A stretch of 51,907 nt of DNA from Clostridia bacterium (GTDB taxonomy: Bacteria > Bacillota > Clostridia > TANB77 > CAG-508). Shown here one piece after another: positions 43,529 through 51,907 of the stretch (position 1 is its first letter; each line of letters begins with the position of its first letter). The DNA lies in the NCBI GenBank assembly GCA_017613275.1, contig JAGAED010000012.1, positions 1 through 51,907 on the forward strand, given 5' to 3'. The notes under the pieces were generated by a model that saw only the letters and a program-made list of their open reading frames with translations, was not told the DNA's origin and did no database searches. A program made the position numbers and the translations under genes.

Positions 43529-45322
43529 ATGAATAAAAAAGTAATTAGTTTGATAGGTATTGTTGTATTTGTAATGCTTGTGTTAACTACTGCTGTTATT
43601 GCAGCAAACAATGAAATATTACAAATAAATAATACATCAGATGAAACATATATTAGAACTGAATATGTTTATAACGAACAAGACAATACAGAAATTGTCA
43701 GAATAATATCAAATAATAAGTTAAAAGATACAAAATCAACATGGGATTTAAGTAAGGATAAAAAAGAATATACAAAAGTTTTTACAGAAAATAAAAAATA
43801 CTCCACACCAGTACAAGATATATATGGGAAGGTTTTTAATGTTGAAATTGAATTTAATAGTATTCAACCATTAAAGTTAAAGGTGGAATACAATGTTAAC
43901 CATAATGAGAATTTTGCAGAAGTAAGTATTATATCAAATACAGAGTTAAAGGATACAAAATCATCATGGAATTTAAGCAATAATAAAAGAAAATACACTA
44001 AAAAATTTTATGAGAATATAAAATATTCTACTCCAGTTGAAGATATTAATGGAAATATAAAAAATGTAGATATTAATATAACAGAAATTGACAAAACTGG
44101 ACCAATTATAGATTTGGATTATAAATATAATAGCGATAATACTGTTACTGTTTTTATAAAATCAAATGAAGAATTAGCTAATACAAAATCAACATGGAAA
44201 TTAAGCGACGATAAAAAAATATATGAAAAAAAATTTGAAAATGATTTAGACTATTCTACTCCAGTTCAAGATTTATTTGGCAATACAACCCAAGTATATA
44301 TTAAATTAAAGAAAAAAATGACAAAGCATATGTTTAGCGATGGCGGAAAATTATATGTGGGATATATGCTGACAAAAAATAATGAAGTAATTGTACAAGT
44401 TACAGCTAATACGCAGTTAAAAAATACAAAACCAACATGGAAATTGAGCGATGATAAATATAGCTATATAAAAAAGTTTACAGATGATATTAATTATTCA
44501 ACACCATTTGTAAATAAAAATGGTGTTACTATAAATGTTCCTTTAAAAATTGATTGGTTTTATAAAATAATTGTAGAAAATGGAACTTACGGATGGAGTG
44601 GAGCTGCTATTCAGGGAAAAAATGGTGGTTCAACTTTAAACTATCTAAGATTTGGAAATGGCCCAAATGTATTTTTTGCAATATTTTGCGTACATGGCTT
44701 TGAGGATAATTGGTGGGCTGATGGAAATGTACTTGCTAATATTGCAGATGATTTTTATAATAAATTGTTAGCCGATAAAGATGTAGATATAGCAAAAAAA
44801 TGGACTATATATATAATTAGAGAGGTAAATCCAGATGGATTAAATTTGGGATATACTAAAGATGGTCCAGGTCGAACAACGGTATACAGTAGTTTGGGAA
44901 GAGGTATTGATATCAATCGTTCATGGCAAACAGGTAGTGAATATACAAAATATACAGATGATAGAAATTATAATGGCAAAGCGGGCTTCCAAGCCTATGA
45001 GGCAGCATATTTAAGAAATTTCTTACTTAGCCATAAATCAACTAATGGAAAAACCGTTTTAGTGGATTTACATGGTTGGGAAGATCAGCTGATAGGGGAT
45101 TCTGATATTGGTAAATACTATAAACAACAATATACAAGTTGTTCAACAAAAAATTATGGCAGCTACGGAAAACAATATTTAATCTCATGGGCAAGACAAA
45201 ATTTAGGGGCAAAATCAGCTCTTGTTGAATTGCCTTCTGCAAGGAATTGGTCAGAAGTAAAAAGTATGAAATTGTCAGAAAAATATGTTAATGCTACTTT
45301 GAATATGCTAAAAGAAATTTAA
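43529..45322 (+). CDS. Secreted M14 family zinc peptidase with four N-terminal repeats
   Basis: This 597-residue protein has a signal peptide (about 1-26) and four repeats of about 70 residues with the core ELKDTKSTWKLSDDKK and F...Y.STPVQD. The C-terminal half (about 345-597) is an M14 carboxypeptidase-like domain. Zinc ligands His389 and Glu392 (HGFE), His515 (DLHGWED), NPDG at 434, NR at 463-464 and catalytic Glu567 (LVELP) are all present, so it is probably active. Relatives cut the gamma-D-Glu-meso-DAP bond of peptidoglycan stems or trim peptides. The four repeats probably bind the cell wall. ATG 43529 follows AAGGAGAGG. Confidence 0.83.
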   Translation: MNKKVISLIGIVVFVMLVLTTAVIAANNEILQINNTSDETYIRTEYVYNEQDNTEIVRIISNNKLKDTKSTWDLSKDKKEYTKVFTENKKYSTPVQDIYGKVFNVEIEFNSIQPLKLKVEYNVNHNENFAEVSIISNTELKDTKSSWNLSNNKRKYTKKFYENIKYSTPVEDINGNIKNVDINITEIDKTGPIIDLDYKYNSDNTVTVFIKSNEELANTKSTWKLSDDKKIYEKKFENDLDYSTPVQDLFGNTTQVYIKLKKKMTKHMFSDGGKLYVGYMLTKNNEVIVQVTANTQLKNTKPTWKLSDDKYSYIKKFTDDINYSTPFVNKNGVTINVPLKIDWFYKIIVENGTYGWSGAAIQGKNGGSTLNYLRFGNGPNVFFAIFCVHGFEDNWWADGNVLANIADDFYNKLLADKDVDIAKKWTIYIIREVNPDGLNLGYTKDGPGRTTVYSSLGRGIDINRSWQTGSEYTKYTDDRNYNGKAGFQAYEAAYLRNFLLSHKSTNGKTVLVDLHGWEDQLIGDSDIGKYYKQQYTSCSTKNYGSYGKQYLISWARQNLGAKSALVELPSARNWSEVKSMKLSEKYVNATLNMLKEI

Positions 45323-45351
45323 TTTTAAATTATGAAAGAATGTGAATAAAC

Positions 45352-46140
45352 ATGAAGAATAAAAAGTATATAATTATTATTTTTATGATATTGTTGATGC
45401 TTTTTATTTATACCATAATACAGAGAAATAATTCTATAAATATGGAAAATAATACAAGTGAGAATTATATAGAAAATAATAAGACTACTGCTGAAATTGA
45501 GGATGAATATTTAAATAATAAAAAAAATTCAGTCATATACCAGGATGACAGTACAATAGAACTATTAAAAGAAGAATATAAAATTACCGGGGAAAATGAA
45601 TTATATGAGGTCGAGACAGAAAACGATGGAAGAAAAGTTTTAAATATAAAACCAAGTATAAATTATAAGGTGGCATTTGCAGGGATGATAAAAGGAACAA
45701 ATCCTGATTTACAAGAAATAGATACTATATTTGAAAAAGAGCATCCTAAAAAAAGTGGTATATGGGTAAATAAAAGTAGCAGAGATAAAATTCTTAACTA
45801 TTTAAATAGTAATAGAGAATTAGACGCTGGTTATGAAATTGATGAAGACGGCTATTTATCACAAACTAAAGAAAAAGGCCTAAAGGGAAAAGACAAAATT
45901 ATAAGAGAATTAATCAATGGGGATAAACAATATATTTTAGACATTTCTAGTACATGCTTTATGGTTGATCCCGTAACAGGCAAAATTATTGAAAACAGGT
46001 ATAATGATTTAGATAGTTATCAAACGTATGAATACTTCGAAGATGAGAAATGTATGATACTTTTTATAAGTGAAAATGTTGAAGGGAAAATAGAAGAAAA
46101 CGAAATTTTTAATAGTATAATCAGATTGTTTGAAAACTAA
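45352..46140 (+). CDS. Membrane-anchored extracytoplasmic protein, unknown
   Basis: This 262-residue protein has an N-terminal membrane helix (about 5-23), then a Glu/Asn-rich linker and a soluble domain (about 75-262). NYKVAFAGMIKGTNPDLQEID, HPKKSGIWVNKSSRDKILNYLN and YEIDEDGYLSQ are visible. No motif is recognised. The lone Cys-rich feature is STCFMVDP. It sits 29 bases after the M14 peptidase, perhaps in one transcript, and may work at the cell wall with it. No ribosome binding site better than AAAGAATGTG is evident before ATG 45352. Confidence 0.72.
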   Translation: MKNKKYIIIIFMILLMLFIYTIIQRNNSINMENNTSENYIENNKTTAEIEDEYLNNKKNSVIYQDDSTIELLKEEYKITGENELYEVETENDGRKVLNIKPSINYKVAFAGMIKGTNPDLQEIDTIFEKEHPKKSGIWVNKSSRDKILNYLNSNRELDAGYEIDEDGYLSQTKEKGLKGKDKIIRELINGDKQYILDISSTCFMVDPVTGKIIENRYNDLDSYQTYEYFEDEKCMILFISENVEGKIEENEIFNSIIRLFEN

Positions 46141-46180
46141 ATAAAAGATAATTTATTTATTATTGAAAGGAATTTATGTA

Positions 46181-47287
46181 ATGTTAAACGGGGAAAAAAA
46201 GACATCTAGAAACGTACCAATGGATTTACTTAGAATAATGTGTTGCTTTTTTATTATATTATTGCATACAAGTGGTCATTTAAATATATCTGGACATTTG
46301 TGGAAGGGAATTCAAGTTATTGTTAGACCAGCACTATGGACATTTATGGCTTTGACAGGATATTTTGCTTTTCGTAAACCCATAGATAATTACTTAAAGT
46401 TTTGGTTTAAACATATAATGGGATTATTGATACCAGTAACAATTTATTTGCTTTTCTATCATGTATTTATAACTAAATCAATAGAAGGATTTGATCCATT
46501 TATATTTATAAAAGGTGATCCAATAGGACATTTATGGTATGTATATGCATTAATACAAATTTATGTGTTACTGCCTTTTTTGAAAAAAATGCTGGATGCA
46601 TTAGATAAAAAGCAAACAATAGCCTTGCTATTAACGATTTTAGTTGTAACTAGAGGAATAAAACTTTTAAATATATATGGAATTAAAGTTGGATTTTCTG
46701 TTGATTTAATCGGAAATTGTAATTTGTTTTTCGTTATTTTAGGATATTATTTATATAAATATCCTATAAAAATGAAAAGAAAAATATATAGCTATTTATT
46801 ATTAGGGATAAATTTAATTGTTAGTTATTACGCATTAAGCAACCCTAAATTATCACAAGGATTATTCGAATTATCATTTGTTATGACAATTGGAGTAATA
46901 TGTTTTATAACTATTTTTAGTCAATTTAAAGAAAAAGATAATGACGATAAAGACAGTATAATTAGAAAAGTACCAGGTAGAATTATTTCATTTGTAGGAA
47001 AAAGGACATTTGGAATTTATATAATACATATGTCAATTTTCCAATATATGACGCAAAATGGAATCTTATTACTTAACTCAGAAAATGTGTTGGAAGTAGC
47101 TGGTATTCTTATTCTAAAAACTATTCTAATCTTCTTGATTGGATTGTTTATATCAGCTGTCCTTGATGGAACGCTTGTGTATATTACAAAATGGATTTTT
47201 AATAAAATTTATGAATTAATAGAAAAATTATTCAAAACAATATATAAAAAATATACTTTAATTAAAAATGAAAATTTGACTAAATAG
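46181..47287 (+). CDS. Acyltransferase 3 family membrane protein (putative polysaccharide O-acetyltransferase)
   Basis: This 368-residue protein has about ten hydrophobic helices and the acyltransferase-3 signature RNVPMDLLRIMCCFFIILLHTSGH, with the catalytic-type His near residue 25. A HLWYVYALIQIYVLLPFL block near 120 and FGIYIIHMSIFQ near 285 are also typical. It would transfer acetyl groups to surface glycans. ATG 46181 is chosen; GAAAGGAA lies upstream and the earlier in-frame TTG is unlikely. It lies just before the export ABC genes. Confidence 0.85.
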   Translation: MLNGEKKTSRNVPMDLLRIMCCFFIILLHTSGHLNISGHLWKGIQVIVRPALWTFMALTGYFAFRKPIDNYLKFWFKHIMGLLIPVTIYLLFYHVFITKSIEGFDPFIFIKGDPIGHLWYVYALIQIYVLLPFLKKMLDALDKKQTIALLLTILVVTRGIKLLNIYGIKVGFSVDLIGNCNLFFVILGYYLYKYPIKMKRKIYSYLLLGINLIVSYYALSNPKLSQGLFELSFVMTIGVICFITIFSQFKEKDNDDKDSIIRKVPGRIISFVGKRTFGIYIIHMSIFQYMTQNGILLLNSENVLEVAGILILKTILIFLIGLFISAVLDGTLVYITKWIFNKIYELIEKLFKTIYKKYTLIKNENLTK

Positions 47288-47316
47288 ATTAAATATAGGA
47301 GAGAAGAGACAAGATT

Positions 47317-48111
47317 ATGGAATTTATTAAATTAGTAATAAAAAATAAAAAAATAATTTGGCAATTAGGAAAAAATGATTTTAAAAACAGATTTGCTAAT
47401 ACAAGTTTAGGAACAATATGGGGATTTTTACAACCTTTCATTTTTATGTTGACTTATGCGATTGTTTTCCAATTTATATTAAAAACAGGAAGTAGCGGAA
47501 ACTATCCTTATGCAGTTTGGTTCTTTCCAGGAATGGCAATATGGCAATGGTTAAATGATAGTGTTATGTCATCAAGTGGTTCAATTACTTCATATAGCTA
47601 TTTGGTAAAAAAGGTAGTATTTCCATTAGATATAATACCAATGATAGCCATTGTGGCTTCTAGTTTTGTAGGATTGTTTTTAATGGTTATAGCTGTTGTA
47701 ATTTGTGCTATTTATCAGTTCTTACCTAATGTTTTATTATTTTTATATGTTATTTTTGCAGCATATTGCTTTATTATTGCACTTTCAAGATTCACATCTG
47801 CAATAACAACTATAGTGCCTGATTTTTCCAATTTATTAGGTATTGCTATGCAACTATTCTTCTGGTTCACACCAGTAATATGGAATTTAAGTATGCTTGC
47901 AGATCATCCATTAATCTTGAAAATAATGCAATGTATGCCATTCACTTATCTGGTAACGACATTCAGGCAGGTATTTATGGGAGAAACAAATATAGTTACT
48001 GCTGATAATGGATTATATACTATAGTCTTTTGGGTAATAACAATTTTATTATTTGTATGGGGAAATTCAGTATTTAAACGTACAAAAAAGGATTTTGCTG
48101 ATGTTTTATAA
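47317..48111 (+). CDS. Polysaccharide/teichoic acid ABC exporter permease (Wzm/TagG-like)
   Basis: This 264-residue ABC-2 permease has six helices. The N-terminal KNDFKNRFANTSLGTIWGFLQPFIFML motif and the WFTPVIWNLSML block at about 190-202 are characteristic of Wzm/TagG/RfbA exporters. It would move a lipid-linked polysaccharide to the outer face of the membrane. The stop lies 14 bases before the ATPase gene, a fixed partnership. AGGAGAGAAG lies before ATG 47317. Confidence 0.9.
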   Translation: MEFIKLVIKNKKIIWQLGKNDFKNRFANTSLGTIWGFLQPFIFMLTYAIVFQFILKTGSSGNYPYAVWFFPGMAIWQWLNDSVMSSSGSITSYSYLVKKVVFPLDIIPMIAIVASSFVGLFLMVIAVVICAIYQFLPNVLLFLYVIFAAYCFIIALSRFTSAITTIVPDFSNLLGIAMQLFFWFTPVIWNLSMLADHPLILKIMQCMPFTYLVTTFRQVFMGETNIVTADNGLYTIVFWVITILLFVWGNSVFKRTKKDFADVL

Positions 48112-48124
48112 AGTGGAGGAAAAA

Positions 48125-49423
48125 ATGGATACAAATCAAAAAGAAAATGTTATAGAAATTGATAGTTTAGTTAAAAGATACAAAATGTATAATAGAAAAA
48201 AAGATAGATTGATAGAAGCTATAATTCCAAGAATTAATAGACATACTGACTTTTTAGCTATAAATAATCTTAATTTAACTGTTAAGAAAGGCGAAATATT
48301 GGGTATTCTTGGAAAAAATGGAGCAGGAAAATCTACCTTATTGAAAATGATAACAGGTGTTGTAACTCCAACACAGGGAGAATTAAAAGTAAATGGAAAA
48401 ATAAGTTCTTTGCTTGAATTAGGAGCAGCTTTTAATATGGAACTAACAGGTGAAGAAAATATATATCAACATGGACAAGTAATGGGCTTAACTAAAGAAG
48501 AAATTGAAAAAACAAAACAAGATATTATAAACTTTGCAGATATAGGAGACCATTTATATCAACCTGTAAAAACATATTCTTCAGGTATGTTTGCGCGTTT
48601 AGCATTTGCATGTGCTATTAATGTAGATCCTGATATCTTGATTGTTGATGAGGTATTATCTGTTGGAGACATGGCTTTTCAATTAAAATGCTTTAAAAAA
48701 TTTGAACAGTTTAAATCAAAAGGGAAAACAATACTATTTGTAACACATAATATTGGAGATGTTATAGATAATTGCAGTAGAGTAATTATTTTAAATAAAG
48801 GTCAAAAAATATTTGATGGCGAAACAAAAGAGGGCGTTGAAACTTATAAAAAATTAATCACTGGAATGTTAAAAGATAAATCTGAAGAACAAGAAATGGA
48901 TAAAGAACAAGAGGTTAAACAGATTGTTAAAGATGATAAATTATGGAAAAATAATTTTAATCTAAATCCAGATATGATAATATATGGAAATAATGAAGCA
49001 GAAATTTATGATTATGGTATTTTTAATTCTAAAGGTGAATTTGAAAATGTTATTAATAATGATGACGAAATTTCTGTAAAATTAAAAGCAAGATTTAATA
49101 AAGATGTGGAATGCCCAACTTTTTCTATGACAATTAAAGATTTTACTGGTAAAGAAATATGTGGTACAAATACAAACATTCAAAAACTTTATACAGGTAA
49201 ATGTATTGAAAATCATGAATATATATGTGAGTTTAAACAAAAAATGAGATTGGCTCCTGGAAAATACACAATGTCCTTAAGTTGTAGTAAATACAACATG
49301 AACGGAGAACTTGTACCTATAAATAGAAATTATGACGCTCTCATATTTGAAGTGATTTCAAAAAAACCTGTTGTAGGTTATTATGAATTGGATACCCAAT
49401 TGGATTTTAAAGAGATTAAGTAA
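48125..49423 (+). CDS. Polysaccharide ABC exporter ATPase with C-terminal carbohydrate-binding domain (Wzt-like)
   Basis: This 432-residue protein has an N-terminal ABC ATPase with Walker A GKNGAGKST near residue 68, signature YSSGMFARL and Walker B ILIVDEVLSVGD, the TagH/Wzt type. A charged linker follows (about 260-285), then a beta-sandwich domain (about 290-432) like Wzt-C, which recognises the non-reducing end of the polymer in O-antigen systems. ATG 48125 is chosen because GTGGAGG lies just upstream; an earlier start overlaps the permease. This implies substrate-selected export of a finished polysaccharide. Confidence 0.9.
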   Translation: MDTNQKENVIEIDSLVKRYKMYNRKKDRLIEAIIPRINRHTDFLAINNLNLTVKKGEILGILGKNGAGKSTLLKMITGVVTPTQGELKVNGKISSLLELGAAFNMELTGEENIYQHGQVMGLTKEEIEKTKQDIINFADIGDHLYQPVKTYSSGMFARLAFACAINVDPDILIVDEVLSVGDMAFQLKCFKKFEQFKSKGKTILFVTHNIGDVIDNCSRVIILNKGQKIFDGETKEGVETYKKLITGMLKDKSEEQEMDKEQEVKQIVKDDKLWKNNFNLNPDMIIYGNNEAEIYDYGIFNSKGEFENVINNDDEISVKLKARFNKDVECPTFSMTIKDFTGKEICGTNTNIQKLYTGKCIENHEYICEFKQKMRLAPGKYTMSLSCSKYNMNGELVPINRNYDALIFEVISKKPVVGYYELDTQLDFKEIK

Positions 49424-49446
49424 GTAGAGGAGTTTAAATATTTTAA

Positions 49447-50709
49447 ATGAAAGAAGAGTTACATTTATTTATCATTTGGGAAAATGGAAGAGAAAAACAA
49501 AAAGAAATACTTGATGATATAAACAAAACATTTAAGATTTTAAGAGTTTATGAGGTTGAATGGGATAAAGAATTATTTCCAAGTAATTTATCTAGGTTTT
49601 ATGGAACAAATTTACCTAAAGGCTCTAGAAAAGAAGTTCATGTTGGAACAGGAAAATTTATCTTAGTTGTTTTAAAAGTTGCAAACTCTGTATATGAAAC
49701 AAGAATGACAAGTAAAGGTGAAAAAATAGTTAATGTTAATATGTTTGATAAAAAAAGCCAATATAGAGAATTAACTGGTGGTGGAGATAAGGTTCATGGA
49801 ACAAATAATGAAGTTGAAACAAATCATGATTTAACATTATTATTAGATAAAAACATCGAAGATTTTTTGAAAGAAAATGATACAGATTGGGATGGCAATA
49901 TTCAAGAAATAAAAAAAGATTTATTTGGATGCTATAAATGGAATAGTGTATCAGATATGTTTTATGCATTAAACAATTGTATAAATTATGCTATTCTTAG
50001 AAATTATGAATCATTGCCTGAAGAAATTTATCAAAATGATCATAATGATATAGACATAATATGTGAATCTCTTGAGGATGCTGCTTATGTTTTAAATGCT
50101 AATCCTGTATTTGAAGAGGAATATAGGGTACACTATCAAACAAAAGTAGAAAATAGAATAGCATATTTTGATTTAAGACATCTAGGAGATAATTATTATT
50201 ATGAGAATATGGAAAAAAACTTATTAAATAACAGGATTTTTAATGAAAAAGGTTTTTATACTTTGAATAATTATAATTATTTTTATTCATTATTATATCA
50301 TGCATTAATACATAAAGAGATATTTAAGGATGACTATAAGAAAAAACTTGCCGAAATGAATATAGAAGATATCAGTTTAAATACATCAATTGAAGAGTAT
50401 GCTTCAATACTAAAAAAATGGATGATTTCTAATGAGTATATTATTGTTGAACCTATCGATAAGACTGTCATGTTAAATCCTATAAACGTTCAGTTCTTTA
50501 AGCCATTAGTATACAGAGAAAAAGTAATAGAAGAAGATTTAACAAGAGTTAATGAATATAAAAAAGAAAATGATTTTTTAAAGGAACAAAATGGTAAATT
50601 AACAGATGATATTAATACATTAAAAGCTGAAATAGAAGGAATAAAAGATTCTAGAACTTGGAAGATAATGAATCCAATTAGAAAAATAAAAAAAATAATA
50701 AAAAAGTGA
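49447..50709 (+). CDS. Polysaccharide-cluster protein, unrecognised family
   Basis: This 420-residue protein starts MKEELHLFIIWENGREKQKEIL. The first ~150 residues contain FYGTNLPKGSRKEVHVGTG and TGGGDKVHGTNNEVETNHDLTLLL. The middle has CINYAILRNYESLPEEIYQNDHNDIDIICESL, which loosely resembles the G-x-x-D-x-D pattern of nucleotidyltransferase folds. The tail is a coiled coil (about 360-400) followed by DSRTWKIMNPIRKIKKI, the linker seen at the end of many glycosyltransferases. It follows the Wzt-like gene and precedes a glycosyltransferase, so a role in the surface polymer is likely. I cannot assign an activity. Confidence 0.7.
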   Translation: MKEELHLFIIWENGREKQKEILDDINKTFKILRVYEVEWDKELFPSNLSRFYGTNLPKGSRKEVHVGTGKFILVVLKVANSVYETRMTSKGEKIVNVNMFDKKSQYRELTGGGDKVHGTNNEVETNHDLTLLLDKNIEDFLKENDTDWDGNIQEIKKDLFGCYKWNSVSDMFYALNNCINYAILRNYESLPEEIYQNDHNDIDIICESLEDAAYVLNANPVFEEEYRVHYQTKVENRIAYFDLRHLGDNYYYENMEKNLLNNRIFNEKGFYTLNNYNYFYSLLYHALIHKEIFKDDYKKKLAEMNIEDISLNTSIEEYASILKKWMISNEYIIVEPIDKTVMLNPINVQFFKPLVYREKVIEEDLTRVNEYKKENDFLKEQNGKLTDDINTLKAEIEGIKDSRTWKIMNPIRKIKKIIKK

Positions 50710-50716
50710 GGAAAAA

Positions 50717-51706
50717 ATGGAGCAAATAGATATATTAATGGCAACATATAATGGGGAAAAATATTTGAGAGAACAAATTGATAGTATTTTAAACCAAACA
50801 TATTCAAATTTTCGCTTATTAATTTCAGATGATTGCTCAAAAGATGGAACTCAGAAAATTTTAAAAGAATATGAAGAAAAAGATAGCAGAATTATTATTT
50901 TTTGTCAGGATAAAAATTTAGGATATGTAAAAAATTTTGAGTTTTTACTAACAAAAGTAGAAAACGAAATCTATATGTTGTCAGACCAAGATGATTTTTG
51001 GTTACCAGATAAGATAGAAAAAACATATAACAAAATGATTAATTCAAATGCGGATTTAGTTTTCACAGATTTGGAAGTAGTAAATGAAAAATTAGAGACA
51101 ATGTTTCCGTCGTTTAATGATTATATGAAGTTAACAAGAAAAATAAAAAAATACATAGACGATTATAGATTACAATATTTATATAATTGTGTGACTGGTT
51201 GTACATTAATGTCAAAAAAGAAATTTTTGAATAGCTGTTTACCATTACCTACTATTTCAAAATATGCAATTCATGATACATGGATAGCATGTGTTGTTGC
51301 TAATAAAGGAAAAATTGCATACCTAGACGAAAAAACTATAAAATATAGGCAGCATGGGGAAAATCAAGTTGGAACTGACAAGATATCACATAAATTTAAA
51401 AAATTAGATGATGTAAGAGAATTGTTTTTGAATGTTAAAATAGGATTATTTAAAACTTATGTAGAAAACGGAAAAGTCTTTGATGAAAATGTTAGAAGAC
51501 AAAACCAAAAAGCATTAGACTATTTTGAAATGTTAAAACAAAAAAGACATGTTAATTTTGTAGGATGGAATGTTTTTCATAAATTATATAGAACAGAAAC
51601 ATTTACATATTATATGGAAAACTTTTTAATAATGAATTTTCCGGGTTTATCAAGGGTATTGTTTAAAATTCGATATCAATTGCTAAAAATATTAGGAAAA
51701 AGATAG
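50717..51706 (+). CDS. Family 2 glycosyltransferase (rhamnosyltransferase-like)
   Basis: This 329-residue enzyme begins MEQIDILMATYNGEKYLREQI, followed by SILNQTYSNFRLLISDDCSKDGT. The DxD-like LSDQDDFWLPDKIEK lies at about 90-104 and IHDTWIACVVANKGKIAYLDE near 195. It is similar to the 42380 enzyme (shared SILNQTY and LISDDCS). It follows the preceding gene after only 7 bases, with GTGAGGA as ribosome binding site. The sugar cannot be specified. Confidence 0.88.
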   Translation: MEQIDILMATYNGEKYLREQIDSILNQTYSNFRLLISDDCSKDGTQKILKEYEEKDSRIIIFCQDKNLGYVKNFEFLLTKVENEIYMLSDQDDFWLPDKIEKTYNKMINSNADLVFTDLEVVNEKLETMFPSFNDYMKLTRKIKKYIDDYRLQYLYNCVTGCTLMSKKKFLNSCLPLPTISKYAIHDTWIACVVANKGKIAYLDEKTIKYRQHGENQVGTDKISHKFKKLDDVRELFLNVKIGLFKTYVENGKVFDENVRRQNQKALDYFEMLKQKRHVNFVGWNVFHKLYRTETFTYYMENFLIMNFPGLSRVLFKIRYQLLKILGKR

Positions 51707-51714
51707 GAGAAAGT

Positions 51715-51907
51715 ATGGATAATAATTTTGTGGATTATTATATATCTAAAGATAATAAAAAGGTATTAATTGTAAATAAAGAAAACATACAAATTAATGA
51801 GGTTTATAAAGAGAAATTTGATGTTATTTATTTGAATGGTATTCTTGAAATTGCAAACCAAATAATTAAAACAAATACACCAGAGGTTGATTTAATAAAA
51901 TATTATA
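51715..51907 (+). CDS. Start of a further polysaccharide-cluster gene (cut by window edge)
   Basis: ATG 51715 follows AGGAGAAAG and starts MDNNFVDYYISKDNKKVLIV. The frame is open to the window edge (64 codons). The pattern FDVIYLNGILEIANQIIK, with an aspartate after a strand and a hydrophobic strand, could be part of a Rossmann-type glycosyltransferase or methyltransferase, but too little is seen. It is only 8 bases after the previous gene. Confidence 0.6.
   Translation, partial: MDNNFVDYYISKDNKKVLIVNKENIQINEVYKEKFDVIYLNGILEIANQIIKTNTPEVDLIKYY

Noticed and set aside
1..51907. tRNA or rRNA genes, CRISPR arrays, insertion sequences, reverse transcriptase
   Set aside because: None was seen when reading both strands; the retroelement enzyme needed for the variable repeat must be elsewhere if it exists.

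Overview
The window looks like chromosome of a low-GC (roughly 30 percent) Gram-positive bacterium of the Clostridia. The evidence is AGA-dominated arginine codons, strong AGGAGG-type ribosome binding sites, sporulation genes yabP and yabQ next to a divIC-like gene, RemA, a T-box in front of pheST, and a DUF3021/LytTR regulatory pair. It is probably an uncultured, spore-forming gut-type lineage; I cannot name a species. No tRNA, rRNA, CRISPR array or transposase was seen.

Layout. 1-6122: housekeeping and sporulation/division run (AT-hook protein end, yicC, remA, rpoZ, gmk, ymdB, yabP, yabQ, divIC, mutL). 6161-9448: divergent guaA and guaB-type genes for GMP synthesis, separated by a large inverted repeat. 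9605-15360: a kinase/ParB-like fusion, a YcgQ-like membrane protein, a MacB-like ABC transporter and two membrane zinc-ribbon paralogues. 15505-19349: secA, then a DUF5678 protein and a retropepsin-like protease ending in a SecA-type SEC-C motif. 19593-22771: LytTR regulator, DUF3021 protein, ABC ATPase and permease, then a membrane protein. 22962-29558: two type IV pilin-like genes flanking a hypothetical gene, miaB and mutS. 29736-41345: ftsY, UPF0182, pheS, pheT and several envelope proteins. 41408 to the end: a surface polysaccharide cluster (PssD/PssE, family 2 glycosyltransferases, acyltransferase, Wzm/Wzt-type exporter) with an embedded secreted M14 peptidase; it runs off the right edge.

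The most notable observation is a reading-frame rule. Three genes (14802, 22962, 28271) start normally but continue in the +1 frame. In all three the change can be placed at the quadruplet CGGA, and these are the only in-frame CGG triplets I found in the window's roughly 45 genes. Skipping the C gives the canonical prepilin sequence NKG/ITL in both pilins and a full zinc ribbon in the third. This suggests programmed +1 frameshifting or quadruplet decoding in a genome where CGG is otherwise unused. One of these genes (28271) also carries a short patch of about 57 percent GC in its C-terminal lectin-like domain that looks like the variable repeat of a diversity-generating retroelement, although no reverse transcriptase lies in the window.
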